A stretch of 13,786 nt of DNA from Pirellulales bacterium (GTDB taxonomy: Bacteria > Planctomycetota > Planctomycetia > Pirellulales > JALHLM01): the NCBI GenBank assembly GCA_022844585.1, contig JALHLM010000103.1, forward strand, positions 1 through 13,786, in the 5' to 3' direction. Position 1 is the first letter of the stretch. Every line of letters starts with the position of its first letter. Shown one piece after another: positions 1 through 6,650 of the stretch. Position numbers and translations under genes: made by a program. The notes beneath the pieces were generated by a model. That model saw nothing but the letters and a program-made list of their open reading frames with translations. It ran no database searches and was not told the DNA's origin.

Positions 1-291
1 GAAGTGAACTCGCACCAGATTGAACGCTACCTCACGGCCGCCGCGGGCCGGCACCTGACGCTCGGCGTGCTGCTCCGCGATCGCGCGGTGTTCGAAGCCG
101 CCGACTCGGAATATCCCAACGACATCCTGCTCTACCGCGCCGCCGCCGCGGCCGACATCCTGAGTTGGCGCGCGCAAGTGCTGGCCGACCTCAACCGCAA
201 GGGCGTGCTGTCCTTGGACGTGTTTCCGGAAGAACTGACCGCGCCGCTGGTGAATCGGTATCTCGAAATCAAAGCGAGGCATTTGTTGTAA
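1..291 (+). CDS. DUF58 domain-containing protein, C-terminal fragment
   Basis: The reading frame is open from the first base, so this is the 3' end of a gene that begins outside the window; 96 residues are visible. The tail runs through AAADILSWRAQVLADLNRKG, then LDVFPEELTAPLVNRY and ends LEIKARHLL. I recognise this as the conserved C-terminus of the large bacterial DUF58 family, whose members usually sit next to a MoxR AAA ATPase and membrane proteins with VWA domains. Their biochemical role is not settled; they are thought to act with MoxR in assembly or activation of envelope or secreted complexes. The upstream MoxR partner would lie to the left and cannot be seen. The GTG at position 4 is not a credible start, because conserved sequence already runs through it. 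The next gene starts 29 bases downstream on the same strand and may be co-transcribed. Confidence 0.8.
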   Translation, partial: EVNSHQIERYLTAAAGRHLTLGVLLRDRAVFEAADSEYPNDILLYRAAAAADILSWRAQVLADLNRKGVLSLDVFPEELTAPLVNRYLEIKARHLL

Positions 292-320
292 TTGTTTGGC
301 ATGGCAGTTCTGGGGACGGA

Positions 321-950
321 ATGACCCACGTCGTTTTGCTTGGCGATTCGATCTTCGATAACGCCTTGTACGTGCCCGGCGGGGAGCCGGTCATTGAGCA
401 AGTGCGTTCTCGGCTGCCGCGCGGCGATCGGGCGACGTTGCTGGCCGTGGACGGAGCGGTGATTCAGAGCGTCGCGCGTCAACTCGAAAAACTGCCGACA
501 GACGCCACGCATCTCGTGTTGAGTGTCGGCGGGAATGACGCCTTGGGGTACAGCACTATCCTCGACGCCCAGTCGTTGAGCGCCGTAGAGGGATTCGCGG
601 CGCTGGCCGAGATCCGGGCAGAATTCGCGCAAGCGTATCGCGGTATGCTGAAGGGGGTTCGCGAACTGCGGCTGCCGACGGTGATTTGCACCATCTACGA
701 CGCCGTACCGGGCTTACAGGCGGAGGCCGTCACCGCGCTCGCAGTCTTTAACGATGCGATTCTCCGTGCCGGCGTGGAGGCGGGAACACCCGTTATCGAT
801 CTGCGGTTCGTGTGCGATCGGCAACAGGACTATTCGTCGCTGTCTCCGATCGAACCGTCGGAGTTGGGCGGCGCCAAGATTGCGGCGGCCATCGCCCGCG
901 TGGTCTCCGGTCACGATTTCGCGCGCGGCGGCACGGTGATTTACCCGTAA
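321..950 (+). CDS. SGNH/GDSL-like hydrolase family protein with altered catalytic block
   Basis: This 209-residue protein has a typical SGNH opening. VVLLGDSIFDN contains GDS at residues 8-10 with Ser10 as the would-be nucleophile, and LVLSVGGNDA supplies the oxyanion-hole Gly/Asn (G71, N72). These enzymes hydrolyse ester or acyl bonds. The last block, normally DxxHP with the catalytic Asp and His, reads SPIEPSELGGAKIA, so Ser175 and Glu178 occupy the Asp and His positions. I believe related planctomycete and proteobacterial proteins carry the same N/S-PIEPS form, so this looks like a subfamily trait rather than damage. There is no signal peptide, so it should be cytoplasmic. The ATG at 321 is preferred because it follows GGGGACGGA and begins exactly at the first SGNH strand; the longer frame from 165 overlaps the DUF58 gene. 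The gene converges with the channel gene, with 19 bases between stops. Activity as an esterase is uncertain. Confidence 0.8.
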   Translation: MTHVVLLGDSIFDNALYVPGGEPVIEQVRSRLPRGDRATLLAVDGAVIQSVARQLEKLPTDATHLVLSVGGNDALGYSTILDAQSLSAVEGFAALAEIRAEFAQAYRGMLKGVRELRLPTVICTIYDAVPGLQAEAVTALAVFNDAILRAGVEAGTPVIDLRFVCDRQQDYSSLSPIEPSELGGAKIAAAIARVVSGHDFARGGTVIYP

Positions 951-969
951 GCGGACGTTGGTTGCCGAG

Positions 970-2001
970 TCAGCGCAACCCGTACTGCTCGCGGAACCGG
1001 GCGATATCCTGAACCGCTCCCATCACGATCAGCGTATCCCCCGCGGCAAAGCGGTATTCCGGATCGGGATTGAACATCATCTTCGCCGGCTGTTCGGCGC
1101 GCGCCTCGCCCGACAACTTAATGGCTACAATTAACAAGCCCGTCTTGCGCCGTGCATCCAACTCCTTGGCGGTACTGCCGACGAGTTGACTATTCGGGGA
1201 CAAGGTCAGTTCGTCGACTTCCACGTCCAATTGCGTGCGGTCGATCACCAGCTCGAACAGCTCCACCGTCGAGGGGCGCGTCAGCATCGTGGCGATGCGC
1301 TGCGCACCGATCGACGCCGGCATCACGACGCGGTCGGCGCCGGCTTGCACGAGTTTCTTCTGCGAGGAGCGATGCTCCGCCCGAGAGATGATTTGCAGCC
1401 GAGCATTGAGATTACGCGCAGTGAGCGTGATGAATACGCAGTCGGCGTCGCTCGGCAGCGCAGCCACCACGCTCTTAGCCCGTTCGATCCCCGCCGCGAC
1501 GAGTTGCGATTCTTCCGTCGCATCGCCGTTGATCGTCAGATACCCGGCCGCTTCGCATTCGGCCGCGCGCCCGTGATCCCGTTCCAGCACGACCAGGGGT
1601 TGCTGCTGTCTGGCAAGTTCCGACGCGAGAATCTGACCCATGCGGCCGTAGCCGCATAAGATCACGTGTCCCGAGAGTTGCGAGATGTTGCGGCTCATGC
1701 GTCGTAGCTCCAGGGCGCGCTGAATCTCGCCCGCGGTGATCAATTGCAGCAAGCCGCCCAACGTGTAGCCGACGGCCGACATGCCGATCAGGATCAACAG
1801 AATAAAGAATAGTTGCAGTCCCGGCGAGAGCTGGCTCGTCTCGGTGTAGCCGACGCTGGAGATGGTGATCACCACCATGTACAGGGCGTCGAGCCAGGTG
1901 CCGCCCGACAGCCACTTATGTGCGCACACGGCGACGACGATCGTCGCGCCCAGGATGATCAGGCCGCGACGCAGCCTATTTAGCGGTGGTGTGCTCACCA
2001 T
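970..2001 (-). CDS. Two-TM potassium channel with RCK/TrkA-N and TrkA-C domains
   Basis: This 343-residue protein has the layout of a ligand-gated prokaryotic K+ channel subunit. TM1 is at about residues 13-28. The pore helix and filter follow at about 38-54 (ALYMVVITISSVGYTE), and TM2 is at about 61-88. A Rossmann RCK_N/TrkA-N domain starts with HVILCGYGRMGQ (112-123) and continues through the NGDATEES segment at 158-165. A TrkA-C/RCK_C domain covers about 258-343. The RCK ring binds nucleotide or ions and opens the pore in the inner membrane. The filter is SVGYTE rather than the usual TVGYG(D/E), so the second filter glycine is Thr53. The ATG at 2001 places a short basic stretch before TM1; the frame stays open to 2586, but the upstream part runs antisense to the Nramp gene and is not coding. 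The gene is divergent from the Nramp gene across 183 bases, in which I see no further gene. Confidence 0.88.
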   Translation of the reverse strand: MVSTPPLNRLRRGLIILGATIVVAVCAHKWLSGGTWLDALYMVVITISSVGYTETSQLSPGLQLFFILLILIGMSAVGYTLGGLLQLITAGEIQRALELRRMSRNISQLSGHVILCGYGRMGQILASELARQQQPLVVLERDHGRAAECEAAGYLTINGDATEESQLVAAGIERAKSVVAALPSDADCVFITLTARNLNARLQIISRAEHRSSQKKLVQAGADRVVMPASIGAQRIATMLTRPSTVELFELVIDRTQLDVEVDELTLSPNSQLVGSTAKELDARRKTGLLIVAIKLSGEARAEQPAKMMFNPDPEYRFAAGDTLIVMGAVQDIARFREQYGLR

Positions 2002-2184
2002 GTTCGCTAGCCGTCCCGCTCGATCCTTGTGCTGCGTAGGAAGACGGAGAATACCTTGTCGCGGCCGCGGAGCAAAGATGTGCCACGTCGGCCGGTCGCG
2101 TGCATGATGGCGTCTGCCCGGCTGCCGTGCTAGAACAGTGCGGTTCTCATCCGCGCCGCCCGCCCACACGTCCGCGCCCACGTC

Positions 2185-3660
2185 ATGAGCGATTCCGCGA
2201 ACTTCGATCCCTATGCCCTCTCCGATCTCACCATTCAAGCGCCGCCGCGCAGCCTTTGGGCGGCGCTCCGCAAGATCGGCCCAGGTATCATCCTCGCCGG
2301 CAGCATCATCGGCTCCGGCGAGTTGCTGCTGACCACGGCGCTCGGCGCCGAGTACGGCTTCGTCTTCTTGTGGCTGATTCTGTTTAGTTGCGTCATCAAG
2401 GTGTTCGTGCAGATCGAACTGGGGCGCTATGCCATTTCTTCCGGCAAGCCGACGCTGGCCGCCTTCAACGAATTGCCTGGACCACGCCTCGGCGCGCATT
2501 GGCTCGTCTGGTGGTGGTTCTTCATGCTGATGGTCACGGTCGCGCAATTGGGCGCGATGGCCGGCGGCGTCGGGCAGGCATTGCACCTGGTGTTTCCCAA
2601 GGTCTCCACCGGACTCGCCGCGTGGCTGACCGATGCTTGGCCGGGCATGTCCGCCGTCATTACCAAACGCCCCGACTTTCCCTGGGCGCTGTTGGCCGCC
2701 ATTGGCGCGGTGTTGTTACTGTTAAGCGGCGGATATCGGCGGATCGAACGCATCACCACGGCGCTCGTGGCGGGTGTCACGCTCGTCACCGTGATCTGCG
2801 TCGGCATGCTTCCGGGCGCAGGCTTTCCGCTCGGCCAGGCCGATTTCGATCAAGCGTTCTCGCTGAGTGTTTTTGGACTCGGCGGCGCGGCGATCACCCA
2901 GGCCTTCGCCGCGTTCGGCATCACGGGCGTCGGCGCCAGCGAGCTTTACGCCTACCCATACTGGTGTCTCGAAAAAGGTTATGCCCGCTTCACCGGCCCG
3001 CGAAGTGATGACCCGGCTTGGGAACAACGCGCTCGCGGTTGGCTCCGCGTGATGTATCTCGACGCCTGGGTCAGCATGATTGTGTTCACGATTGCGACCG
3101 TGGCGTTCTACATCTTGGGGGCGACGGTCCTTTACCGGCAGGATCTGCATCCCGAAAAAAGCCAGATGATCGCCACGCTCTCGCAGATGTACGTGCCGTC
3201 GTTCGGCGAGTGGACGAAGATCTTCTTCCTGATTGGCGTCTGGGCGGTGCTCTTCAAAACGCTCTACGTCGCCTCGGCGTCGAACAGCCGGCTTTCGGCC
3301 GACTTTCTCGGTCTGGCCGGCCTTGTCCGCTACCGCGATCACGACCAGCGCGACGGCTGGACGCGGCGCTTCTGCGTCTTCTACCCGCTGTTCGGGCTGG
3401 CGCTGTACTTTTGGCTTGGCGATCCCAAGCTCATGGTCGTCATGGGCGGCTTCGTGCAAGCCGCGACACTGCCGCTTCTGGCCGCGTGTGCGATTTACTT
3501 GCGCTATCGCCGCACCGACGCCCGCCTCACGCCGTCCCTCTGGTCCGATTCTTTGACCTGGTTCGCCTTCTGGTCGATCAGCATCGTCGCGACCTACGCG
3601 CTGGCGCAGTGGGGAGTCAAAACAGCCGGAGAGATTTCGGCCTACTTGTCGACCAAATGA
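2185..3660 (+). CDS. Nramp family transporter, divergent metal site
   Basis: This 491-residue integral membrane protein has about eleven hydrophobic segments. TM1 begins IGPGIILAGSIIGSGELLLT (31-50), and the overall register follows the Nramp/LeuT fold of H+-coupled divalent metal transporters. Canonical Nramps bind metal through a DPGN motif in TM1 and a (M/A)PH motif in TM6. Here the TM1 position reads GSGE (43-46) and TM6 reads GITGVGASELYAYPYW (245-260), so neither motif is present. The family assignment is firm, but Mn2+/Fe2+ transport cannot be assumed; Mg2+, another cation or a different substrate is possible. The N-terminal 25 residues are cytoplasmic and hydrophilic. The ATG at 2185 is the first start of the frame and has no obvious Shine-Dalgarno sequence. 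A hairpin with a T-run follows the stop. The gene stands alone, divergent from the K+ channel gene. Confidence 0.85.
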   Translation: MSDSANFDPYALSDLTIQAPPRSLWAALRKIGPGIILAGSIIGSGELLLTTALGAEYGFVFLWLILFSCVIKVFVQIELGRYAISSGKPTLAAFNELPGPRLGAHWLVWWWFFMLMVTVAQLGAMAGGVGQALHLVFPKVSTGLAAWLTDAWPGMSAVITKRPDFPWALLAAIGAVLLLLSGGYRRIERITTALVAGVTLVTVICVGMLPGAGFPLGQADFDQAFSLSVFGLGGAAITQAFAAFGITGVGASELYAYPYWCLEKGYARFTGPRSDDPAWEQRARGWLRVMYLDAWVSMIVFTIATVAFYILGATVLYRQDLHPEKSQMIATLSQMYVPSFGEWTKIFFLIGVWAVLFKTLYVASASNSRLSADFLGLAGLVRYRDHDQRDGWTRRFCVFYPLFGLALYFWLGDPKLMVVMGGFVQAATLPLLAACAIYLRYRRTDARLTPSLWSDSLTWFAFWSISIVATYALAQWGVKTAGEISAYLSTK

Positions 3661-3668
3661 CGACGGGT

Positions 3669-3687
3669 GCCTTCTATGAAGGCTTTT
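3669..3687 (+). terminator. Rho-independent terminator of the Nramp gene
   Basis: Nine bases after the TGA stop, GCCTTC (3669-3674) pairs perfectly with GAAGGC (3678-3683) across a three-base loop, and four T's follow at 3684-3687. The stem is short (6 bp), but the placement and T-run fit an intrinsic terminator in the + direction. There is no matching T-run on the minus strand. Confidence 0.55.
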
Positions 3688-3779
3688 CGTTGGTCAAGGG
3701 GGCCGTCGGTATTTCCCTTCTTCTATCCGAGCGTCGGCGAGGCCTAGCCCTTTGGAGTCTGGAAGACGATTCCGTGCCA

Positions 3780-3970
3780 CCGATAGCCACGGCGACGCCG
3801 ATCACGTTGTGCGGCTTGCCGCGCATTTGCAACTGCTGCGCGAACGCTTGCCACCGCGACGGGCCGTGCGCGCCGCCCGTCCCCATCAAGCGCTGCGCCA
3901 ACTCGATCAACACCGCGCACAACTGCGGATTCCCGGCGCGCAACAAGCCCCGCCGGCACAATCGGAACTG
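3780..3970 (-). pseudogene. Remnant of IS110-family transposase C-terminus
   Basis: On the minus strand a frame from about 3970 to 3780 reads GNPQLCAVLIELAQRL, a short linker, then SRWQAFAQQLQMRGKPHNVI and GVAVA. This order matches the C-terminal Transposase_20 region of IS110-family recombinases: GN.xLR.aL.e.A.rl, then a W/F-containing helix, then the hallmark L.aRGKP...(I/A).vAva segment. Codon third positions along this stretch are overwhelmingly G or C, as in real genes here, while the other frames lack that bias. There is no N-terminal DEDD region, no start codon, and the expected NRW-type continuation after AVA is replaced by unrelated sequence (IGGTES). It is therefore a decayed piece of an insertion sequence, which probably explains why this gap exists. 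Family identity is inferred from motif order by eye and could be tested by a profile search. Confidence 0.5.
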
Positions 3971-4025
3971 AACAAAAGAATTCAAGCGCCGTGTAAGCGT
4001 TACCAAACGCGGGGCCGGAAGGCGG

Positions 4026-4721
4026 CTATTCCGGGGCGGTTTCGGCGTGGGGAATCTCGAAACGTCTCGCGCCATCAAGCTGGATGCTGAGGACTTCCGC
4101 GACTGGGATCATCAATTCGTTCGTCTGCATGGAAAACACGGTGCGGGTGAACATCCCGCCCACGAACGGTAGCTCCCCCAGCACGGGGATACGGCTGGTC
4201 TTCCCCACAAAGTTCTTCTCAGTCACCGCCAATTGGTCGGCGCTGACGCTAGTTAACTTACCCCGGGCCCTGGCCAGCTTGCCGCGCGCCGCATATCGAA
4301 TTGCCACCATATTGCCAACATTGGGCAGTTCCGAAACCTGTTCTTCGGAAACCTTATCGTCCCGGGGCTGGTGGTTGATAATCTGGAGGGCGTCGGCGGG
4401 CAAGATATCGACATGTTCTACCCGTCCGATCCGCACGTTTTTGCGGGAGACCAGCTTAACGAAGCGACTGCCCGGCTTTGACGGTACTCCGATAGTTCGC
4501 GCTGGCAGAGTCGACATAAGCGACACCCATTGCTTGTCCGCCTGCACCAGTTCCCCGGAGAACTGCTCCGTCACGCCGGCGCGGGTGACGTCGATCGTGT
4601 AGGTATCGCCCACGACCCAATTCGCAGCGGCGACTTCCTCAGCGACCACTTGGGCGTATGAGAGTTGCGAACATACGAGGGCAAGGCACAAGCCAGAAAG
4701 TAGTTGGCGCAAAGGGCGCAT
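4026..4721 (-). CDS. Exported protein with two beta-rich modules and a secretin-like loop, unknown function
   Basis: The protein is 231 residues. The start is well supported: a GGAGGAA ribosome binding site (4727-4733 on the plus strand as TTCCTCC) lies just upstream of the ATG at 4721. Residues 1-23 form a Sec signal peptide (basic MRPLR, hydrophobic core, SYA cleavage site). The mature part seems to contain two similar beta-rich modules, about 37-115 and 136-216. Each has a G...V/I.V pattern followed by G(E/K)L..., and each ends in a strand with V.ILPADAL or IPVAEVLSIQL, as in SH3-like or Sm-like barrels. The second module contains IPVLGELPFVGGMF (178-191), followed eight residues later by QTNELMIPV. 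This resembles the C-terminal signature of GspD/PilQ secretins (VPxLGDIPxxGxLF...TELxI). The rest of a secretin is absent. I do not know the function; a periplasmic or cell-surface location is likely. Confidence 0.75.
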   Translation of the reverse strand: MRPLRQLLSGLCLALVCSQLSYAQVVAEEVAAANWVVGDTYTIDVTRAGVTEQFSGELVQADKQWVSLMSTLPARTIGVPSKPGSRFVKLVSRKNVRIGRVEHVDILPADALQIINHQPRDDKVSEEQVSELPNVGNMVAIRYAARGKLARARGKLTSVSADQLAVTEKNFVGKTSRIPVLGELPFVGGMFTRTVFSMQTNELMIPVAEVLSIQLDGARRFEIPHAETAPE

Positions 4722-4726
4722 CGATT

Positions 4727-4733
4727 CTTCCTC
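4727..4733 (-). promoter_or_regulatory. Strong ribosome binding site for the gene starting at 4721
   Basis: On the minus strand GGAGGAA lies five bases before the ATG at 4721. It is the clearest Shine-Dalgarno sequence in the window and fixes that start; most other genes here have weak sites or none. Confidence 0.7.
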
Positions 4734-4771
4734 CGTGAGTATTTACGGTTTGCAACGTGTTCCGCCGAATT

Positions 4772-4858
4772 ACACTAGCCCGACGCGCAAGCGAGGGGGA
4801 GTAAACGTCGAACGTCATACGGCGAATACTCCCCCTCGCTTGCGCGTCGGGCTAGTGT
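4772..4858. repeat. Perfect 32-bp inverted repeat, dispersed planctomycete-type element
   Basis: The left arm (4772-4803) starts ACACTAGCCCGACGCGCAAG. The right arm (4827-4858) is its exact reverse complement over 32 bases, separated by 23 bases (4804-4826). Translated, the left arm gives TSPTRKRGG, a string I recall from many short spurious ORFs in planctomycete genomes, so this is probably one copy of a dispersed family. It lies between two minus-strand genes, ten bases past the stop of the lipoprotein gene (4868), and as RNA it would form a very stable hairpin. It could act as a transcription terminator or mRNA 3'-end stabiliser, like REP/BIME elements. Mobility of the element is inference. 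Confidence 0.8.
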
Positions 4859-4867
4859 CGCTTGTGC

Positions 4868-5476
4868 TCAGTAGCCGGGCGGCAATTTATCCTGAGTGCA
4901 CAGCGCCAACCGCGTGCTGATCTTGCTGAGAATTCGCTGTTCGAGCGCCGTGTCGCGACCGAGCGGGATCCAGCCCAGCGCGGAGACGCGTTCGCCGACC
5001 GGTTCCCGTTTGCCTGGCTTGGGAGTGTCGTTGCGGAAGAGCGCCGCCCCGGCCGTGGCGCGTTCCGGTCGGCGGACGTCTTCCAGTTCCTTGAAGACGG
5101 TCACGTCGACCAAATAACCGTCGCCGGTGGGCACGACGCGGACCAGCGCTTGGCGGCGGATCGATTGCAGCGTGCTTTCCACCTTCTCGTAGGCGTCGGC
5201 TGAGTCGCCGCGCCATGGCTCGAAGATCGTGGAGCCGACTTCCGGGAAGGTATCGATCCGCCCCTCGGTCAGCACTTCTCCTTCTTGCCGCACCCGGACT
5301 TCCCGATCGATGGTGAAGTCGTCATCCACCACGTCGACCACGGTGTCCCAGAGGACGTCTTTATCCCCCGGTGGAACCCGCATGGGATTGGGGTTGGGCT
5401 GGTAGACGGGATGCGGTCCGAGCGCGCAGCCGCCGGCGAAAACCACGAGCGCGGAAATCCATTGCCAGCGCACCAT
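4868..5476 (-). CDS. Putative lipoprotein, unknown function
   Basis: The protein is 202 residues. The N-terminus MVRWQWISALVVFAGGC is a short signal peptide ending in an AGGC lipobox-like sequence, with Cys17 as the candidate acylation site; the -3 position is Ala rather than the usual Leu, so lipidation is likely but not certain. The mature part begins with a proline-rich linker (GPHPVYQPNPNPMRVPPGDK) and continues as one mixed alpha/beta domain, with a characteristic WDTVVDVVDDDFTIDREVRV segment (43-62) and a later LVRVVPTGDGYLVDVTVFKE segment. The pattern suggests an exported envelope protein that planctomycetes conserve, but I do not recognise a defined family. It lies 146 bases upstream of the other exported-protein gene on the same strand, with the 32-bp inverted repeat between them, so the two may not share a transcript. 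Confidence 0.72.
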   Translation of the reverse strand: MVRWQWISALVVFAGGCALGPHPVYQPNPNPMRVPPGDKDVLWDTVVDVVDDDFTIDREVRVRQEGEVLTEGRIDTFPEVGSTIFEPWRGDSADAYEKVESTLQSIRRQALVRVVPTGDGYLVDVTVFKELEDVRRPERATAGAALFRNDTPKPGKREPVGERVSALGWIPLGRDTALEQRILSKISTRLALCTQDKLPPGY

Positions 5477-5564
5477 GCGAAACGGCGTCCCAGACCAAAG
5501 GAATTTGGGGGCGGTAGTGTGACGAAGTCGCCGGACGGCCGCAATGGCAGATTAGGGCTCTCGA

Positions 5565-5579
5565 AGGCCTGGCAGGCCT
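5565..5579. repeat. Small stem-loop downstream of the esterase gene
   Basis: AGGCCT (5565-5570) and AGGCCT (5574-5579) form a 6-bp stem with a three-base loop, 17 bases past the esterase stop (5596) on the minus strand. There is no T-run, so terminator function is only possible. Confidence 0.3.
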
Positions 5580-5595
5580 GGGGGTGTGGGAGCAA

Positions 5596-6357
5596 CTAAA
5601 CGCGCAGCCGCTCTTGTTCCAAGCGCGCGAGCATGAACGCGAACGTTTTCGGCAGCATGTGGTTGTAGTACGACCAACTGTGGCCGCCGGCGCTGGTTTC
5701 CAGGTCGCATTCGTAGGGAATGCCGAGCGAATAGAGCTTCATGCGTAGCCGGTCCGAGCTGTCGAACCAGCGGGCGTCGGCCGGGTCGCAGCAAAAGAAC
5801 ATGTTGCGGGGCCAATTGAGCGGATGGACGTGAAGAATCGCCGAGTCTTGCCGCGCGGCCTCCGGATCCGGATACATCAGTGGAATCGTCTCATCGTCTT
5901 CGTCGTAGCGCGTGTAATAGTCGATCGCGGGGCTGAGCGCGGCGACGATCGGAAAGCGATTCGGGTACTTGAACGCGAACCGGAGCGCGCCCTGGCCGCC
6001 CATGCTGGTGCCGAAGAGCGCCAGTTGCGACGGCAGAGTTTTCCAGCGATCGGCGATGTACGGCAGCACACGGTCCAGCAGGTAGCGCTCGGCCGTCAAC
6101 TGCGTGTCGAATTCTTCGCAAATCTTGTCGGTCCACCAGCTCCGTTGCGTCCTCGGAGCGATGCACGGCAGACCGTGTTCGGCGAGCAAGTCGGTCGCCA
6201 CGGCGTTGTCGACCAGCCTGCCCAGATGCACGCCATGCAGATATATGGCGACATAGCCGTGCGCGTGCGGGCGCTCGGGCGTGTAGATGTCGCAAGGATG
6301 CCCGGCGACGTCGATAACGCTCCAGCCGGGTAGCAGTTGGGAGGACTGGTTTTCCAC
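5596..6357 (-). CDS. Alpha/beta-hydrolase esterase, esterase D/PF00756-like
   Basis: The protein is 253 residues, the usual size for a single-domain esterase of the PF00756 group (esterase D, feruloyl esterase and S-formylglutathione hydrolase relatives). YVAIYLHGVH (35-44) forms the strand and oxyanion region. The nucleophile elbow is FGTSMGG (115-121) with Ser118. The C-terminal GGHSW (224-228) supplies His226, which is the form seen in this group. The acid is probably Asp191 or Asp194. No signal peptide is visible, so it is probably cytoplasmic. The start is GTG at 6357, read as GTG GAA AAC; no in-frame ATG lies just upstream, and the first strand (WSVIDVAGHPCDIYTP) follows at once. The substrate is unknown; an acyl or carbohydrate ester is likely. 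It is transcribed alone, with the lipoprotein gene 119 bases downstream on the same strand. Confidence 0.82.
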   Translation of the reverse strand: MENQSSQLLPGWSVIDVAGHPCDIYTPERPHAHGYVAIYLHGVHLGRLVDNAVATDLLAEHGLPCIAPRTQRSWWTDKICEEFDTQLTAERYLLDRVLPYIADRWKTLPSQLALFGTSMGGQGALRFAFKYPNRFPIVAALSPAIDYYTRYDEDDETIPLMYPDPEAARQDSAILHVHPLNWPRNMFFCCDPADARWFDSSDRLRMKLYSLGIPYECDLETSAGGHSWSYYNHMLPKTFAFMLARLEQERLRV

Positions 6358-6473
6358 GATGCGGAACTCGGGGCGCGGATGTCGTGATCGCGGACATCGT
6401 AGACGATCCGGGACCGGCGGCGAGAGTGGGCCACGGGAGACCGGTGCTGGCTGGGCGATCCCCGGCCCGTCCG

Positions 6474-6494
6474 GCCGAGGTCACAGACCTCGGC
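6474..6494. repeat. Short palindromic repeat (GCCGAGGTC/GACCTCGGC)
   Basis: GCCGAGGTC (6474-6482) pairs perfectly with GACCTCGGC (6486-6494) over a three-base loop. The reverse-strand reading, GTAGCCGAGGTC..GACCTCGG, resembles a string I recall from dispersed planctomycete repeats. Membership of a repeat family needs a genome count. It may also fold as RNA in either direction. Confidence 0.45.
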
Positions 6495-6611
6495 TACAGA
6501 AGACTCAGAGGAAACGGCCGTGCAAACCCCCTGATAGAGTTCGGAATTTGCGGGAAACCGCTGGTTGTTTGCCCTGGACCAGCCGTTTTGCAAAAGCCAT
6601 ACTATTTACAG

Positions 6612-6650
6612 GCGTTAAACCAGGAAATCCAGAGAATATCCTGGTTACGC
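6612..6650. repeat. Bulged 12-bp inverted repeat upstream of the small gene
   Basis: GCGT (6612-6615) plus AACCAGGA (6618-6625) pair with TCCTGGTT (6639-6646) plus ACGC (6647-6650). Twelve base pairs form around a two-base bulge and a 13-base loop. The dyad ends 45 bases before the ATG at 6696, where it could be an operator or a 5'-leader hairpin. Confidence 0.4.

Larger units (their letters stand above)
3661..4025. other. Gap without an intact gene
   Basis: This 365-base gap between the Nramp gene (+) and the exported-protein gene (-) contains the Nramp terminator at 3669-3687 and a minus-strand remnant of an IS110-type transposase at about 3780-3970. A small hairpin, GCGTT (3997-4001) with AACGC (4006-4010), lies just after the stop of the minus-strand gene ending at 4026; it lacks a clear T-run and is only a weak terminator candidate. 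No start codon plus ribosome binding site marks an intact gene here. Confidence 0.6.

Noticed and set aside
165..320. Upstream start for the SGNH protein
   Set aside because: It would overlap the DUF58 coding end in another frame and add residues before the first SGNH strand; the ATG at 321 fits better.
2002..2586. Upstream extension of the K+ channel frame
   Set aside because: It runs antisense across the start of the Nramp gene, has no channel-like sequence, and the ATG at 2001 begins a normal N-terminus.
3018..3971. Plus-strand open frame of 317 codons overlapping the Nramp 3' half
   Set aside because: It is an out-of-frame reading of the Nramp gene that happens to stay open past the stop; its Arg/Pro-rich composition is not protein-like.
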